This document shows positions 33,034 through 41,597 of a DNA stretch of 64,000 bases, piece by piece (the stretch's first letter is position 1; each line of letters starts with the position of its first letter). This DNA is from Streptomyces olivochromogenes (GTDB taxonomy: Bacteria; Actinomycetota; Actinomycetes; Streptomycetales; Streptomycetaceae). Position numbers and translations under genes: made by a program. Location of the stretch: the NCBI RefSeq assembly GCF_001514115.1, contig NZ_KQ948460.1, forward strand, positions 186,001 to 250,000. The letters are read 5' to 3'. Under the pieces are notes generated by a model that searched no databases, had not been told where the DNA came from, and saw only the letters and a list, made by a program, of their open reading frames with translations.

Positions 33034-34092
33034 CTAGAACAGCTCCGCCGCCACCAGTTCCGCGATCTGGGCCGTGTTGAGGGCGGCGCCCTTGCGGAGG
33101 TTGTCGCCGCAGACGAAGAGTTCGAGGGCGGTCGGGTCGTCGAGGGCCCGGCGGACGCGGCCCACCCAGGTCGGGTCGGTGCCGACGACGTCCGCGGGGG
33201 TGGGGAACTCACCGGCGGCCGGGTTGTCGAACAGGACGACTCCGGGCGCGGTGGCCAGGATCTCGCGGGCCTTGGTCACGGTGACCCTGCCCTCGAAACG
33301 GGCGTGCACGGTGAGGGAGTGCGTGGTCACGACCGGGACGCGGACGCAGGTCACGGCCACCGGCAGGTCCGGCAGCCCGAGGATCTTGCGGGACTCGTCC
33401 CGCACCTTCATCTCCTCCGAGGACCAGCCGTCCTCGCGCAGCGACCCGGCCCACGGGACGACGTTCAGCGCCACCGGCTCCGGGAAGGGGCCCGTGTTGT
33501 CGCCCACGGCCCGGCGTACGTCACCGGGGCTGGTCCCCAGTTCCGTACCGGCGACGAGGGACAGCTGCTGGCGCAGGGTGTCGACGCCCGCGCGCCCGGC
33601 GCCGCTCACCGCCTGGTACGAGGAGACGACCAGCTCGCGCAGGCCGAACTCGGCGTGCAGCGCGCCGAGCGCCACGATCATGGAGAGGGTGGTGCAGTTC
33701 GGGTTGGAGATGATCCCGCGCGGGCGTACGCGCGCGGCGTGCGGATTCACCTCGGGGACGACCAGCGGTACGTCCGGGTCCATCCGGAACGCGCCCGAGT
33801 TGTCGACCACGATGACGCCCTTGGCCGCGGCGATCGGCGCCCACTGCGCGGCCACCTCGTCGGGGACGTCGAACATCGCGACGTCGACCCCGTCGAAGGC
33901 GGCCTCACTGAGCGCCGCCACCTCGACCTCCTCGCCGCGCACGGCCAGCTTGCGGCCGGCCGAGCGCGGGGAGGCGAGCAGACGGATCTCGCCCCAGATG
34001 TCCGCGTGCTGGGACAGGATCTGGAGCATGACCGTGCCGACGGCCCCGGTCGCACCCACGACCGCCAGCGTCGGTCCTGCCGGCCTGGTCAT
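33034..34092 (-). CDS. asd: Aspartate-semialdehyde dehydrogenase
   Basis: A 352-aa enzyme reducing aspartyl phosphate to aspartate semialdehyde, the branch point to Lys, Thr, Met and diaminopimelate. It has the NADP motif VVGATGAVG at the N-terminus, the catalytic Cys133 in ISNPNCTT, and the C-terminal GDNLRKGAALNTAQIAE. Length is normal. It lies 34 bases behind aspartokinase on the same strand, so the first two pathway steps form one operon. Confidence 0.95.
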   Translation of the reverse strand: MTRPAGPTLAVVGATGAVGTVMLQILSQHADIWGEIRLLASPRSAGRKLAVRGEEVEVAALSEAAFDGVDVAMFDVPDEVAAQWAPIAAAKGVIVVDNSGAFRMDPDVPLVVPEVNPHAARVRPRGIISNPNCTTLSMIVALGALHAEFGLRELVVSSYQAVSGAGRAGVDTLRQQLSLVAGTELGTSPGDVRRAVGDNTGPFPEPVALNVVPWAGSLREDGWSSEEMKVRDESRKILGLPDLPVAVTCVRVPVVTTHSLTVHARFEGRVTVTKAREILATAPGVVLFDNPAAGEFPTPADVVGTDPTWVGRVRRALDDPTALELFVCGDNLRKGAALNTAQIAELVAAELF

Positions 34093-34126
34093 CAGCGGCG
34101 GCCAGTGCCGCCGTACGAGAGGACAG

Positions 34127-35404
34127 TCATCGTCCGGTGCCTCCGTAGACGACGGCCTCGTCGCTGTCGGAGTCGAGTCCGAAGGCGGTGTGCACCGCGC
34201 GGACGGCCTCGGGGACGTCGTCGGCGCGCGTGACCACCGAGATGCGGATCTCGGAGGTGGAGATCAGCTCGATGTTCACCCCCGCGTCGGACAGCGCCTC
34301 GAAGAAGCCGGCCGTGACACCCGGGTTCGTCTTCATGCCCGCGCCGACGAGCGAGATCTTGCCGATCTGGTCGTCGTAGCGCAGCGAGTCGAAGCCGATG
34401 ACGTTCTTCGCCTTCTCCAGGGCGTCGATGGCCTTGCGGCCCTCGGTCTTGGGGAGGGTGAAGGAGATGTCCGTCAGACCGGTGGAGGCGGCGGACACGT
34501 TCTGCACGACCATGTCGATGTTGATCTCGGCGTCGGCGATGGCGCGGAAGATCGAGGCGGCCTCGCCCGGCTTGTCCGGGACACCGACGACCGTGACCTT
34601 GGCCTCGGAGGTGTCGTGAGCGACACCGGAAATGATGGCCTGCTCCACCTTCTGGTCCCCTTGCTTGATCGGTGCACTGCTGACCCAGGTGCCCTGGAGT
34701 CCGCTGAAGGACGAGCGCACGTGGATCGGGATGTTGTAGCGGCGGGCGTACTCCACACAGCGGTGGAGCAGCACCTTGGAGCCGGACGCGGCGAGCTCCA
34801 GCATGTCCTCGAAGGAGATCCAGTCGATCTTCTTCGCCTTCTTCACCACGCGCGGGTCGGCGGTGAACACGCCGTCCACGTCGGTGTAGATCTCGCAGAC
34901 CTCGGCGTCCAGCGCCGCGGCGAGCGCGACGGCCGTGGTGTCGGACCCGCCACGCCCGAGCGTGGTGATGTCCTTCTTGTCCTGCGAGACGCCCTGGAAG
35001 CCGGCGACGATGGCGATGTTGCCCTCGTCGAGCGCCGTCCGGATACGGCCCGGCGTGACGTCGATGATCCGCGCTTTGTTGTGGACCGAGTCGGTGATGA
35101 CGCCTGCCTGGCTGCCGGTGAAGCTCTGGGCGCTGTGGCCCAGGTTTTTGATCGCCATCGCCAGCAGGGCCATGGAGATCCGCTCTCCGGCGGTCAGCAG
35201 CATGTCGAACTCTCGTCCGCTGGGCATCGGAGATACCTGCTCGGCGAGATCGATCAGCTCGTCCGTCGTGTCGCCCATCGCGGAAACGACCACGACCACC
35301 TGGTGGCCGTTCTTCTTCGCTTCCACGATTCGCTTGGCGACGCGCTTGATGCCCTCGGCATCGGCTACGGAGGAACCTCCGTACTTCTGCACGACAAGGC
35401 CCAC
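34127..35404 (-). CDS. ask: Aspartokinase
   Basis: A 425-aa enzyme phosphorylating aspartate. It has the kinase motif KYGGSSVAD at residues 7-15, GRGGSDTTAVALAAAL in the middle, and two C-terminal ACT domains (about 265-420) that bind Lys/Thr for feedback control. The length matches actinobacterial class alpha enzymes. In this family an internal start usually also gives a separate beta subunit made of the ACT domains. First gene of the ask-asd operon. Confidence 0.96.
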   Translation of the reverse strand: MGLVVQKYGGSSVADAEGIKRVAKRIVEAKKNGHQVVVVVSAMGDTTDELIDLAEQVSPMPSGREFDMLLTAGERISMALLAMAIKNLGHSAQSFTGSQAGVITDSVHNKARIIDVTPGRIRTALDEGNIAIVAGFQGVSQDKKDITTLGRGGSDTTAVALAAALDAEVCEIYTDVDGVFTADPRVVKKAKKIDWISFEDMLELAASGSKVLLHRCVEYARRYNIPIHVRSSFSGLQGTWVSSAPIKQGDQKVEQAIISGVAHDTSEAKVTVVGVPDKPGEAASIFRAIADAEINIDMVVQNVSAASTGLTDISFTLPKTEGRKAIDALEKAKNVIGFDSLRYDDQIGKISLVGAGMKTNPGVTAGFFEALSDAGVNIELISTSEIRISVVTRADDVPEAVRAVHTAFGLDSDSDEAVVYGGTGR

Positions 35405-35717
35405 GTGCGCTCCTCGCTCAATCCGTCTCTGTACCGCACAACTGCGGTCGGCTCAGTCTAACGAGCGGCCGGATTTCCCTTCCGGAGTATCGCATCATGA
35501 GATGTCCCGCTCACGACGTGATCACTCCGGACCGTCAAGGTCCACCGGGAGTCCACCGGAGTCGTCAGATCCACCGGTTTCGGCAGGGTTCCTCCGGCCG
35601 CTCCGAGCGGCACCTGCCCGCCCACACGCCCCGCCACTCCGGAAAGTGCCCCGTGTCACACGACACCGCCGTGTCTTAACTCTCAAGCACTAAGGTTCGG
35701 CCGTTCGCGTACTCCTG
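35405..35717. other. Divergent promoter region (ask / response regulator)
   Basis: 313 bases, no gene. A -10-like TAAGGT (35691-35696) lies 6 bases before the GTT at 35703 that aligns with the usual first codon of the response regulator, suggesting a leaderless start. Confidence 0.45.
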
Positions 35718-36572
35718 GTGGAAGACGATGAGCCGGTCGCCGAGTCGCTTCGTCGGGGACTGCTGCGCTACGGCTTCCAGGTCGAGTGGGTGACGACCGG
35801 CCACGCGGCGCTGGCCCACCAGGGCCCGTACGACCTCGTCCTCCTCGATCTCGGTCTGCCCGACACCGACGGCCTCGACGTCTGCAAGGCGCTGCGGGCC
35901 CGCGGGGACGTGCCGATCATCGTGATCAGCGCGCGCAGCGACGAGACCGACCGGGTGGTGGGCCTGGAGATAGGCGCCGACGACTACGTCTCCAAGCCCT
36001 TCGGCGTACGGGAGGTCATCGCGCGGATAAGAGCGGTGATGCGGCGCGTCCGGCCCCTTACGGAGAAGTCGGCGGGCCCCGACCGGTACGGGCCCCGGCT
36101 CACCGTCGACCGCAAGGCCGCCCGGGTCCGCCTCGACGGCGTCGAGGCGGCGCTCGCGCCCAAGGAGTACGACCTGCTCGCGTTCCTCACCGAGGAGCCC
36201 GGCGCGCTGATGTCACGCGAACAGATCATGGAAGCGGTCTGGGACGCGAACTGGTTCGGCCCGACGAAGACGCTCGACGTCCATGTCGCCGCACTGCGGC
36301 GCAAGCTCGCGGGGGCGATCACCATCGAGGCGGTACGGGGGGTCGGGTTCCGTCTGGAGGTCGTACGGGATCCGGTGCCGCACTTGAAGACGGCCTCGAC
36401 CTCGAAGACGGCCTCGACCTCCGACTCGGCCTCCGACTCGGTCTCCGACTGCGGGTCCGACTCGACCTCCGGCTCGGCCTCCGACTGCGGGTCCGGCTCG
36501 GCCTCCGGCTCGATCTCCGGCTCGGACCCGCGGTCGGTCCCCGCTCCGGATCAGGGCGCGCCAGGCTCATGA
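35718..36572 (+). CDS. OmpR/PhoB-family response regulator
   Basis: A 284-aa protein from the GTG at 35718. The receiver domain has EDDEP, the phospho-acceptor Asp44 in LVLLDLGLPD, and Lys in DDYVSKPFG. The winged-helix output domain lies at about 125-215 (LAPKEYDLLAFLTEEPGALM, LDVHVAALRRKL). Relatives begin 5 codons earlier (VRVLLVEDDE); those codons are in frame here but start with GTT, and a stop lies just upstream. The ~60-residue C-terminal tail is a Ser/Asp/Thr/Gly repeat, unusual for this family. It is coupled to the kinase by ATGA. Confidence 0.88.
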   Translation: MEDDEPVAESLRRGLLRYGFQVEWVTTGHAALAHQGPYDLVLLDLGLPDTDGLDVCKALRARGDVPIIVISARSDETDRVVGLEIGADDYVSKPFGVREVIARIRAVMRRVRPLTEKSAGPDRYGPRLTVDRKAARVRLDGVEAALAPKEYDLLAFLTEEPGALMSREQIMEAVWDANWFGPTKTLDVHVAALRRKLAGAITIEAVRGVGFRLEVVRDPVPHLKTASTSKTASTSDSASDSVSDCGSDSTSGSASDCGSGSASGSISGSDPRSVPAPDQGAPGS

Positions 36573-37864
36573 TCCGGCAGCTCATCGTCAGTTACGTGCT
36601 GCTGGTGGCCGTCGCGCTGACCGCGTTCACCGTGCCGGTGGCCTTCACGCTGACCTCGCAGCTGCGCGGCGACACCGAGGCCTCGGTGCGCCGGGAAGCG
36701 AACACGATGGCGCTGATGCTGGCGCAGGGCGACCCCGCCTCACGGGCCGCGCTGAACCGGCTGGCGACCGCGTACGCCGACCGGACGCCCGGCCACGTGG
36801 ACGTGCTCCCGGCCTCCAGGACGGACGGGACGGACACGGCGCGCTGGGGCGACGGCGCGCTGCGGGTGACGGTTCCGGCGATCAGGGACAACCACATCGT
36901 GGGCGCGGTGCGCGTCACGTACCCGACCTCCGATCTGACCGCCCGGCTGTGGCGGATCTGGGGTTTCCGGGCGATCCTCGCCGTCGGTGTGCTGGCGGTG
37001 GCCGCCGGGCTCGGCGCGCTGGTGGCGCGCCGGCTGACCCGGCCGCTGCGCCAGCTCAACGAGATGGCCAGCAAGTTCGGCGACGGGGATCTGACCGCGC
37101 GCTCGCCGGTGACCGGACCGCCGGAGACCCAGCGCCTGGCCCGCACCCTCAACTCGGGCGCGGAACGCCTGGACACCCTCATCGACTCCCAGCGGATCTT
37201 CGTCGCCGACGCTTCCCACCAGCTCCGTACCCCGCTCACGGCGTTGCGCCTGTCCCTCGACAACATCGCGGACGGGGTCGAGGAGGCGTTCGTGCGCGAG
37301 GACGTGGACCAGGCCACCGCCGAGGTCGTCCGGATGAGCCGACTGGTGAACGGACTGCTCGTGCTCGCCCGCGCCGAGGCGAAGGTCTCGGCGGCCGAGG
37401 CGCTGCCGCTGCGGGAGCTGGTGGAGAACCGGCTCGCGGTGTGGCGGCCGGCCGCCGAGGAGCGCGGGGTGAGCATCGCGCAGGACGGGGAGCTGGGCGG
37501 CCGGTCGCTGGTGCTGGCCAGTCCCGGTCACCTCGACCAGGTGCTGGACAACATCCTGTCGAACGCCCTGGAGGTCTCCCCGGACGGTTCGGTGATCTCC
37601 GTGAAGGTGGCGGTCCGCCCCGACGAGGTGGTGCTCTCGGTGCTGGACCAGGGTCCCGGCATGTCCGACGCGGACAAGGCCCGCGCCTTCGACCGCTTCT
37701 GGCGCGGCCAGGGCCTGACCGGGCGCTCCGGCTCCGGGCTCGGCCTCGCCATCGTCAAACAGCTGGTGGCGGACGACGGCGGGACCGTGGCCCTGCGCGA
37801 CGCGCCCGGCGGCGGACTGTGGGTGGCCGTCAGCCTTCGGGTATCACCGAGGAGTGGTGGTTGA
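36569..37864 (+). CDS. Sensor histidine kinase
   Basis: A 431-aa membrane kinase, partner of the preceding regulator (ATGA overlap). TM1 is at about 4-28, an extracellular sensor at ~29-132, TM2 at ~133-153, and HAMP at ~154-206. The phospho-acceptor His217 is in ADASHQLRTPLTALR. The ATPase boxes are present: N (DNILSNALEVSP), G1 (DQGPGMS), F (FDRFWRG) and G2 (GSGLGLAIVKQL). The signal is unknown. The 3' end overlaps the convergent exported-protein gene by 35 bases. Confidence 0.93.
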   Translation: MIRQLIVSYVLLVAVALTAFTVPVAFTLTSQLRGDTEASVRREANTMALMLAQGDPASRAALNRLATAYADRTPGHVDVLPASRTDGTDTARWGDGALRVTVPAIRDNHIVGAVRVTYPTSDLTARLWRIWGFRAILAVGVLAVAAGLGALVARRLTRPLRQLNEMASKFGDGDLTARSPVTGPPETQRLARTLNSGAERLDTLIDSQRIFVADASHQLRTPLTALRLSLDNIADGVEEAFVREDVDQATAEVVRMSRLVNGLLVLARAEAKVSAAEALPLRELVENRLAVWRPAAEERGVSIAQDGELGGRSLVLASPGHLDQVLDNILSNALEVSPDGSVISVKVAVRPDEVVLSVLDQGPGMSDADKARAFDRFWRGQGLTGRSGSGLGLAIVKQLVADDGGTVALRDAPGGGLWVAVSLRVSPRSGG

Positions 37865-38330
37865 CGATCAGCCACTTGCCGCCGCGCTTCTCGTACTCGT
37901 ACGTGTAGCGGGCCTCGACGGTGCGTTTGGCGCCGGTGTCCGGGTCGGTGAGCGTGAACTCGTACAGGCCGGTGTCGACGGCGGAGTTCTCGTCGAGGAC
38001 GTTGACGATCGTCTCTATCTTCTTGCCGGCCGGCTTGTTCTCGAGGAAATGCTCGAAGTAGTCGACGATCTCGGCGTGCGTGTCGCGGATCTTGTTGGAG
38101 ACGGTGGGCAGCAGGACGGCGTCGGAGGCGTAGCGGTCGGCCACCTTCTCCGGGTCGCCGGTCGTCAGCGCGGCGTTCCAGCCGTCGAACAGCGCGGCGA
38201 TCCGTGCCTTGGTGGGCGGCTTCTGCGGGGCCGCGCCGGCCGACGTGCCGAGCCCGATGCCCACGGCGCCCGCCGCGACGAGGGTGGCGACGGTGATGAC
38301 GGCGGTGCGCTCGCGTATCCGGCGCTTCAT
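37830..38330 (-). CDS. Exported NTF2-like (SgcJ/EcaC-type) protein
   Basis: A 166-aa protein. The signal peptide is MKRRIRERTAV plus a hydrophobic stretch, with cleavage near AGAA (residue ~34). The mature part is an NTF2-like cone: RIAALFDGWNAALTTGDPEK, YASDAVLLPTVS, HAEIVDYFEHFLE, GKWLIVNHHSSVIP. This is the pattern of SgcJ/EcaC or CaMKII-association-domain proteins, here exported. It may bind a small ligand; the reaction is unknown. It is convergent with and overlaps the kinase gene. Confidence 0.82.
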   Translation of the reverse strand: MKRRIRERTAVITVATLVAAGAVGIGLGTSAGAAPQKPPTKARIAALFDGWNAALTTGDPEKVADRYASDAVLLPTVSNKIRDTHAEIVDYFEHFLENKPAGKKIETIVNVLDENSAVDTGLYEFTLTDPDTGAKRTVEARYTYEYEKRGGKWLIVNHHSSVIPEG

Positions 38331-38538
38331 GAGAACTCCAGTGCGGTGGGGGTAGTTGCGGTGGAGGTACTTGCGGTGGGGGTGCTCCGCTTGCTGTGGG
38401 AGCGACTCCAGCCTCTCTTCGCGCTGGTTAGGGGCCATCCAGCGGACGTGCAGGGCTGATCCAACTCCTGGCCAACTCACGCTGCGCGAGGGGATGGTGG
38501 CGGGCGTGTGGGAGTGCCGGGTGGGGTAAGGGGCTTGG

Positions 38539-39264
38539 GTGACGGGCGAGTTGATGCTGGGCGGGATCGTGCTGTTGGGGTCCTGTGTGCAGTGGCTGAC
38601 CGGGATGGGCTTCGCGCTCGTCGCCGTGCCGGCGCTGGTGCTGCTGCTCGGGCCGGCCCAGGGTGTCGTCCTCGCGAACTGCGTCGCCGGGGCGATCTGT
38701 GTCGTGGGGCTGGTCGGCGGGTGGCGGCGGGTGCGGCTGCGCGCGATGGTGCCGTTGTGTCTGGCGGCCGCGCTCCTCACCGTGCCGGTGGGCAGCTGGG
38801 TCGCGCGGCGGCTGCCGCCCGCCGAGCTATTGGTCTTCATGGGCGCGCTGGTGACGGTCGCCGTGGTCGTGGTCATGCGGGGCGCCCGGCTGCCCGCGCT
38901 GCGGGGCACGCGGGGCGCCGTGGCCGCGGGGGCGGCGGGCGGGTTCATGAACTCCGCGGCGGGGGTGGGGGGTCCGCCGGTCTCGCTGTACGCCCTCAAC
39001 GCGGGATGGACGGTACGGGAGTTCGTGCCGAACGCGCTGTTCTACGGGGTGGTGGTGAACGCCTTCTCGGTGGCCTCGAACGGCGTGCCGCATCTTGGGT
39101 CGGCGCGGTGGGGGGCCGTGGTGACGGGGATGGTGGTGGGGGCCTCGGTCGGGAGGGTGCTTGCCGAGCGGGTGCCGGAGCGGCGGGCGCGGATGCTGGT
39201 GCTGTTGCTGGCGTTGACCGGTGGGCTCACCACGTTGGGGAAGGGGTTGTGGGGGCTGGGGTGA
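38539..39264 (+). CDS. TauE/SafE-family sulfite exporter-like permease
   Basis: A 241-aa membrane protein starting with GTG at 38539, with AAGGGG upstream. About seven hydrophobic helices are visible. The family hallmarks GMGFALVAVPALVLLLGPAQ in the first repeat and GGFMNSAAGVGGPPVSLYAL in the second are present. TauE/SafE proteins export sulfite, organosulfonates or other anions; the substrate here is unknown. Confidence 0.85.
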   Translation: MTGELMLGGIVLLGSCVQWLTGMGFALVAVPALVLLLGPAQGVVLANCVAGAICVVGLVGGWRRVRLRAMVPLCLAAALLTVPVGSWVARRLPPAELLVFMGALVTVAVVVVMRGARLPALRGTRGAVAAGAAGGFMNSAAGVGGPPVSLYALNAGWTVREFVPNALFYGVVVNAFSVASNGVPHLGSARWGAVVTGMVVGASVGRVLAERVPERRARMLVLLLALTGGLTTLGKGLWGLG

Positions 39265-39280
39265 CGTGGGACGCCGATGC

Positions 39281-39330
39281 CGGTGGTGGGGTGCCCATGC
39301 CGGTGGTGGGGTGCCCATGCCGGTGGTGGG
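39281..39330. repeat. 20-bp tandem repeat
   Basis: Two and a half copies of CGGTGGTGGGGTGCCCATGC just after the permease gene. Confidence 0.8.
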
Positions 39331-39449
39331 TCGGGGCCGTGTCGGTACGTCGAGCCCGTCGCCGCTGGATCAGACGTGGGCCGGGCAAGGGAGCCGCTGC
39401 TCGATCCGGGCGTAAGCGACGGGCTTGCGACGTACCGCCACGGCCCCTC

Positions 39450-39539
39450 GCGTCGCATTGCGGCCCCGGGTCGCTTTGCGGCCTCGGGTCGCTTTGCGGC
39501 TCCGGGTCGCTTTGCGGCTCCGGGTCGCTTTGCGGCCTC
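39450..39539. repeat. 18-bp tandem repeat
   Basis: Four near-perfect copies of GGGTCGCTTTGCGGCCTC (39468-39539) and one degenerate copy before them, between the permease and MarR genes. No coding role is apparent. Confidence 0.8.
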
Positions 39540-39561
39540 GGTTGGTCGGTGGGCGCGGGGG

Positions 39562-40083
39562 TCAGTCGTGGTGTGTTGTGGGCTTGCGGCGGGGGGTTGC
39601 CGAGCGGGGTGGGGTCGTGCGCATGTGGGTGCGGACCCGGCCCAGTACGTCGCTGAGTGCGGTGATGTCGGAGCGGTTCAGGGGCGTGACGAGGAGTCTG
39701 CGTACGACCGCCACGTGGCCCGGCATCACCCGGCCCAGGAGCTCCTGGCCCTGTGGGGTGGCGGTGACGTTGACGCTGCGTTCGTCGTCCGCCGAGGGTG
39801 CCCTGGTGACCAGTCCCGCCTTGGCCAACTGGGCCACCTGGTAGGTCAGTCCACTGCGGCTGTGGACCAGGCGGTCGGCGATGTCGGTCATCCGCAGCTG
39901 CCCCTCGGGGGCCTGCCCGAGCACGGCGAGGATCTGGAACTGGGTGTAGCTGAGGTCGCCCTCGTCGCGCAGCTGCTGGTCGACGGCGTGCTGGAGCAGG
40001 CTGCTGACCTCCATCAGGGCGAAGTAGGCGGCCAGTTGCTCGGGATCCAGTCGCTCGGGATCGGGGGGCGGGGTGTGCGGCAT
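39562..40083 (-). CDS. MarR-family transcriptional regulator
   Basis: A 173-aa protein. The winged helix is clear: LSYTQFQILAVLGQAPEGQL, RMTDIADRLVHSRSGLTYQV, then the wing SADDERSVNVTATPQG. The start ATG at 40083 excludes the operator sequence that an earlier frame start would include. It is divergent from a cupin gene, with two operator-like palindromes between, so it probably represses the cupin/esterase genes and itself. Confidence 0.88.
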   Translation of the reverse strand: MPHTPPPDPERLDPEQLAAYFALMEVSSLLQHAVDQQLRDEGDLSYTQFQILAVLGQAPEGQLRMTDIADRLVHSRSGLTYQVAQLAKAGLVTRAPSADDERSVNVTATPQGQELLGRVMPGHVAVVRRLLVTPLNRSDITALSDVLGRVRTHMRTTPPRSATPRRKPTTHHD

Positions 40084-40098
40084 GGCCAAGAGTTTACT

Positions 40099-40151
40099 TG
40101 CTGCGAATTCGAAGCAGACGTAAGGTCGCTGCATGCTTCGAATTCGTAGCA
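40099..40151. promoter_or_regulatory. Paired operators between marR and cupin genes
   Basis: Two near-palindromes, TGCTGCGAATTCGAAGCA (40099-40116) and TGCTTCGAATTCGTAGCA (40134-40151), with centres 35 bp apart. They fit two MarR dimer sites controlling both divergent genes. Confidence 0.8.
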
Positions 40152-40178
40152 TCTGCCACAGCGAAGGGGCGACTGGCC

Positions 40179-40646
40179 ATGAGCATGGCTTATCTCGCGC
40201 AGGCCGATCAGCAGCAGAAGCTCGAGTGGCTCGACGGCGGCGTCTTCGCCGTGTTGCTGGACAGCGCGGCCACCGACGGGCAGCTGACCGTCGGACGGTT
40301 CAGCGTCAACAAGGGCGAGGCGCCGCCGTACCACCTGCACACCCGTGAGGACGAGGTCTTCATGCTGATCAAGGGCACCGCGCTGGTCTGGTCCGACGAT
40401 CAGGAGATGGAGCTGTCCGAGGGCGGCATCGTCTATCTGCCCAAGAACGTCCCGCACGGCTACCGGATCACCTCCGACACCGCCGACCTGCTGATGATCT
40501 GCACCCCGGGCGGCATCGAGGGCATGTTCCGGCACGCCGGACGCGATCTGGCCACACCTCGGCCCGAGGGTTTCCGGATCGCGCCGGAGCTGCTGGCCGA
40601 AGCCGCCGACAAGTACGGGCAGGTCGTTCTGGGACCTCCCCGCTGA
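40179..40646 (+). CDS. Cupin-domain protein
   Basis: A 155-aa protein from the ATG at 40179. Cupin motif 1 is PPYHLHTREDEVFMLIKG and motif 2 is GGIVYLPKNVPHGY, with the metal-binding His, His, Glu and His in place. Such single cupins are often quercetinase-like dioxygenases or detoxifying oxygenases; the substrate cannot be read. It is probably co-transcribed with the esterase 41 bases downstream and regulated by the divergent MarR. Confidence 0.85.
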   Translation: MSMAYLAQADQQQKLEWLDGGVFAVLLDSAATDGQLTVGRFSVNKGEAPPYHLHTREDEVFMLIKGTALVWSDDQEMELSEGGIVYLPKNVPHGYRITSDTADLLMICTPGGIEGMFRHAGRDLATPRPEGFRIAPELLAEAADKYGQVVLGPPR

Positions 40647-40687
40647 CCGCCGCCCGCCCCACCCCGCTCACCTATGAGAGGTCCCTC

Positions 40688-41584
40688 ATGACCCAGCAGC
40701 AACGCCAGGCTCTTGATGAGCTCCTGCGGCACGCCCCGTTCGACATCGGCGGTGAACTCGGCGAGCAGCGCGCCCTCTTCCACGAGATGATCGCGTCCGT
40801 GCCGCTGCCCGAAGACGTCACGGCCACACCGGGCCGGCTCGGTGGCATACCGGTCGTCACCGTGGAGACCCCGGGCACCGACTCTTCGGCCGTGGTGCTC
40901 TACTTCCACGGCGGCGCGTACGCCCTCGGCTCGGCCGCCGACTCCGTGGGCCTGGCCGCCGACGTGGCCCGGCGTGCCGGGGTCCGTGCCGTGTCGGTGG
41001 ACTACCGGCTGGCCCCGGAGCATCCGTTCCCCGCGGCCGTGGACGACGCCGTGGCCGCCTATCGCGCCCTGCTCGCGGACGGGACGCCCAGCTCCGAGGT
41101 CGCGTTCGTCGGTGAGTCCGCGGGCGGCGGGCTGGTGGTGGCCACGCTCGTCGCGCTCAAGGAGGCGGGGCTGCCGCAGCCGTCGTCGGCCGTGGTCTTC
41201 TCCCCGTGGGCCGATCTGACCCTGTCCGGGGACAGCCTGACCGGCAAGGCCGACGTCGACCCCGCGCTGACCGCCAAGGGGCTGCAGATCCGCGCCCGCG
41301 ACTACCTGGGCGAGACCGATCCCGCCACGCCCCTGGCCAGCCCGGTCCTCGCCGACCTGACGGGGCTCGCGCCGCTGCTCATCCAGGTCGGTTCGCACGA
41401 GATCCTGCTGGACGACGCCGTACGGCTGGCCGCCCGCGCCGCCGAGCACGACGTGGCGGTCGAGCTGCAGGTCTGGCCCCAGGTCCCACACGTCTTCCAG
41501 GGGTTCGCCGCGCTGCTCGACGACGCCGATGCCGCACTGACCTCCGCAGCCGCCTTCACCCGGGCGCACTGGCCCGCCGGCTGA
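40688..41584 (+). CDS. HSL-family alpha/beta hydrolase (esterase)
   Basis: A 298-aa enzyme. The HSL oxyanion motif HGGAY is at 74-78 and the nucleophile Ser144 is in GESAGGG. A catalytic Asp lies near 239 (SHEILLDDAV) and His near 271 (QVPHVFQGF). It probably hydrolyses short-chain esters. A GAGAGG ribosome site precedes the ATG. It follows the cupin gene. Confidence 0.88.
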   Translation: MTQQQRQALDELLRHAPFDIGGELGEQRALFHEMIASVPLPEDVTATPGRLGGIPVVTVETPGTDSSAVVLYFHGGAYALGSAADSVGLAADVARRAGVRAVSVDYRLAPEHPFPAAVDDAVAAYRALLADGTPSSEVAFVGESAGGGLVVATLVALKEAGLPQPSSAVVFSPWADLTLSGDSLTGKADVDPALTAKGLQIRARDYLGETDPATPLASPVLADLTGLAPLLIQVGSHEILLDDAVRLAARAAEHDVAVELQVWPQVPHVFQGFAALLDDADAALTSAAAFTRAHWPAG

Positions 41585-41597
41585 CCCCGGTCCGGGG

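Noticed and set aside
36385..36572. Separate small gene in the response regulator tail
   Set aside because: The frame is continuous with the regulator and couples to the kinase by ATGA; the repeat is a tail expansion.
39468..39539. CRISPR-like array
   Set aside because: The 18-bp units are directly adjacent with no spacers, and there are no cas genes. Other repeats in the window are likewise tandem or dispersed.
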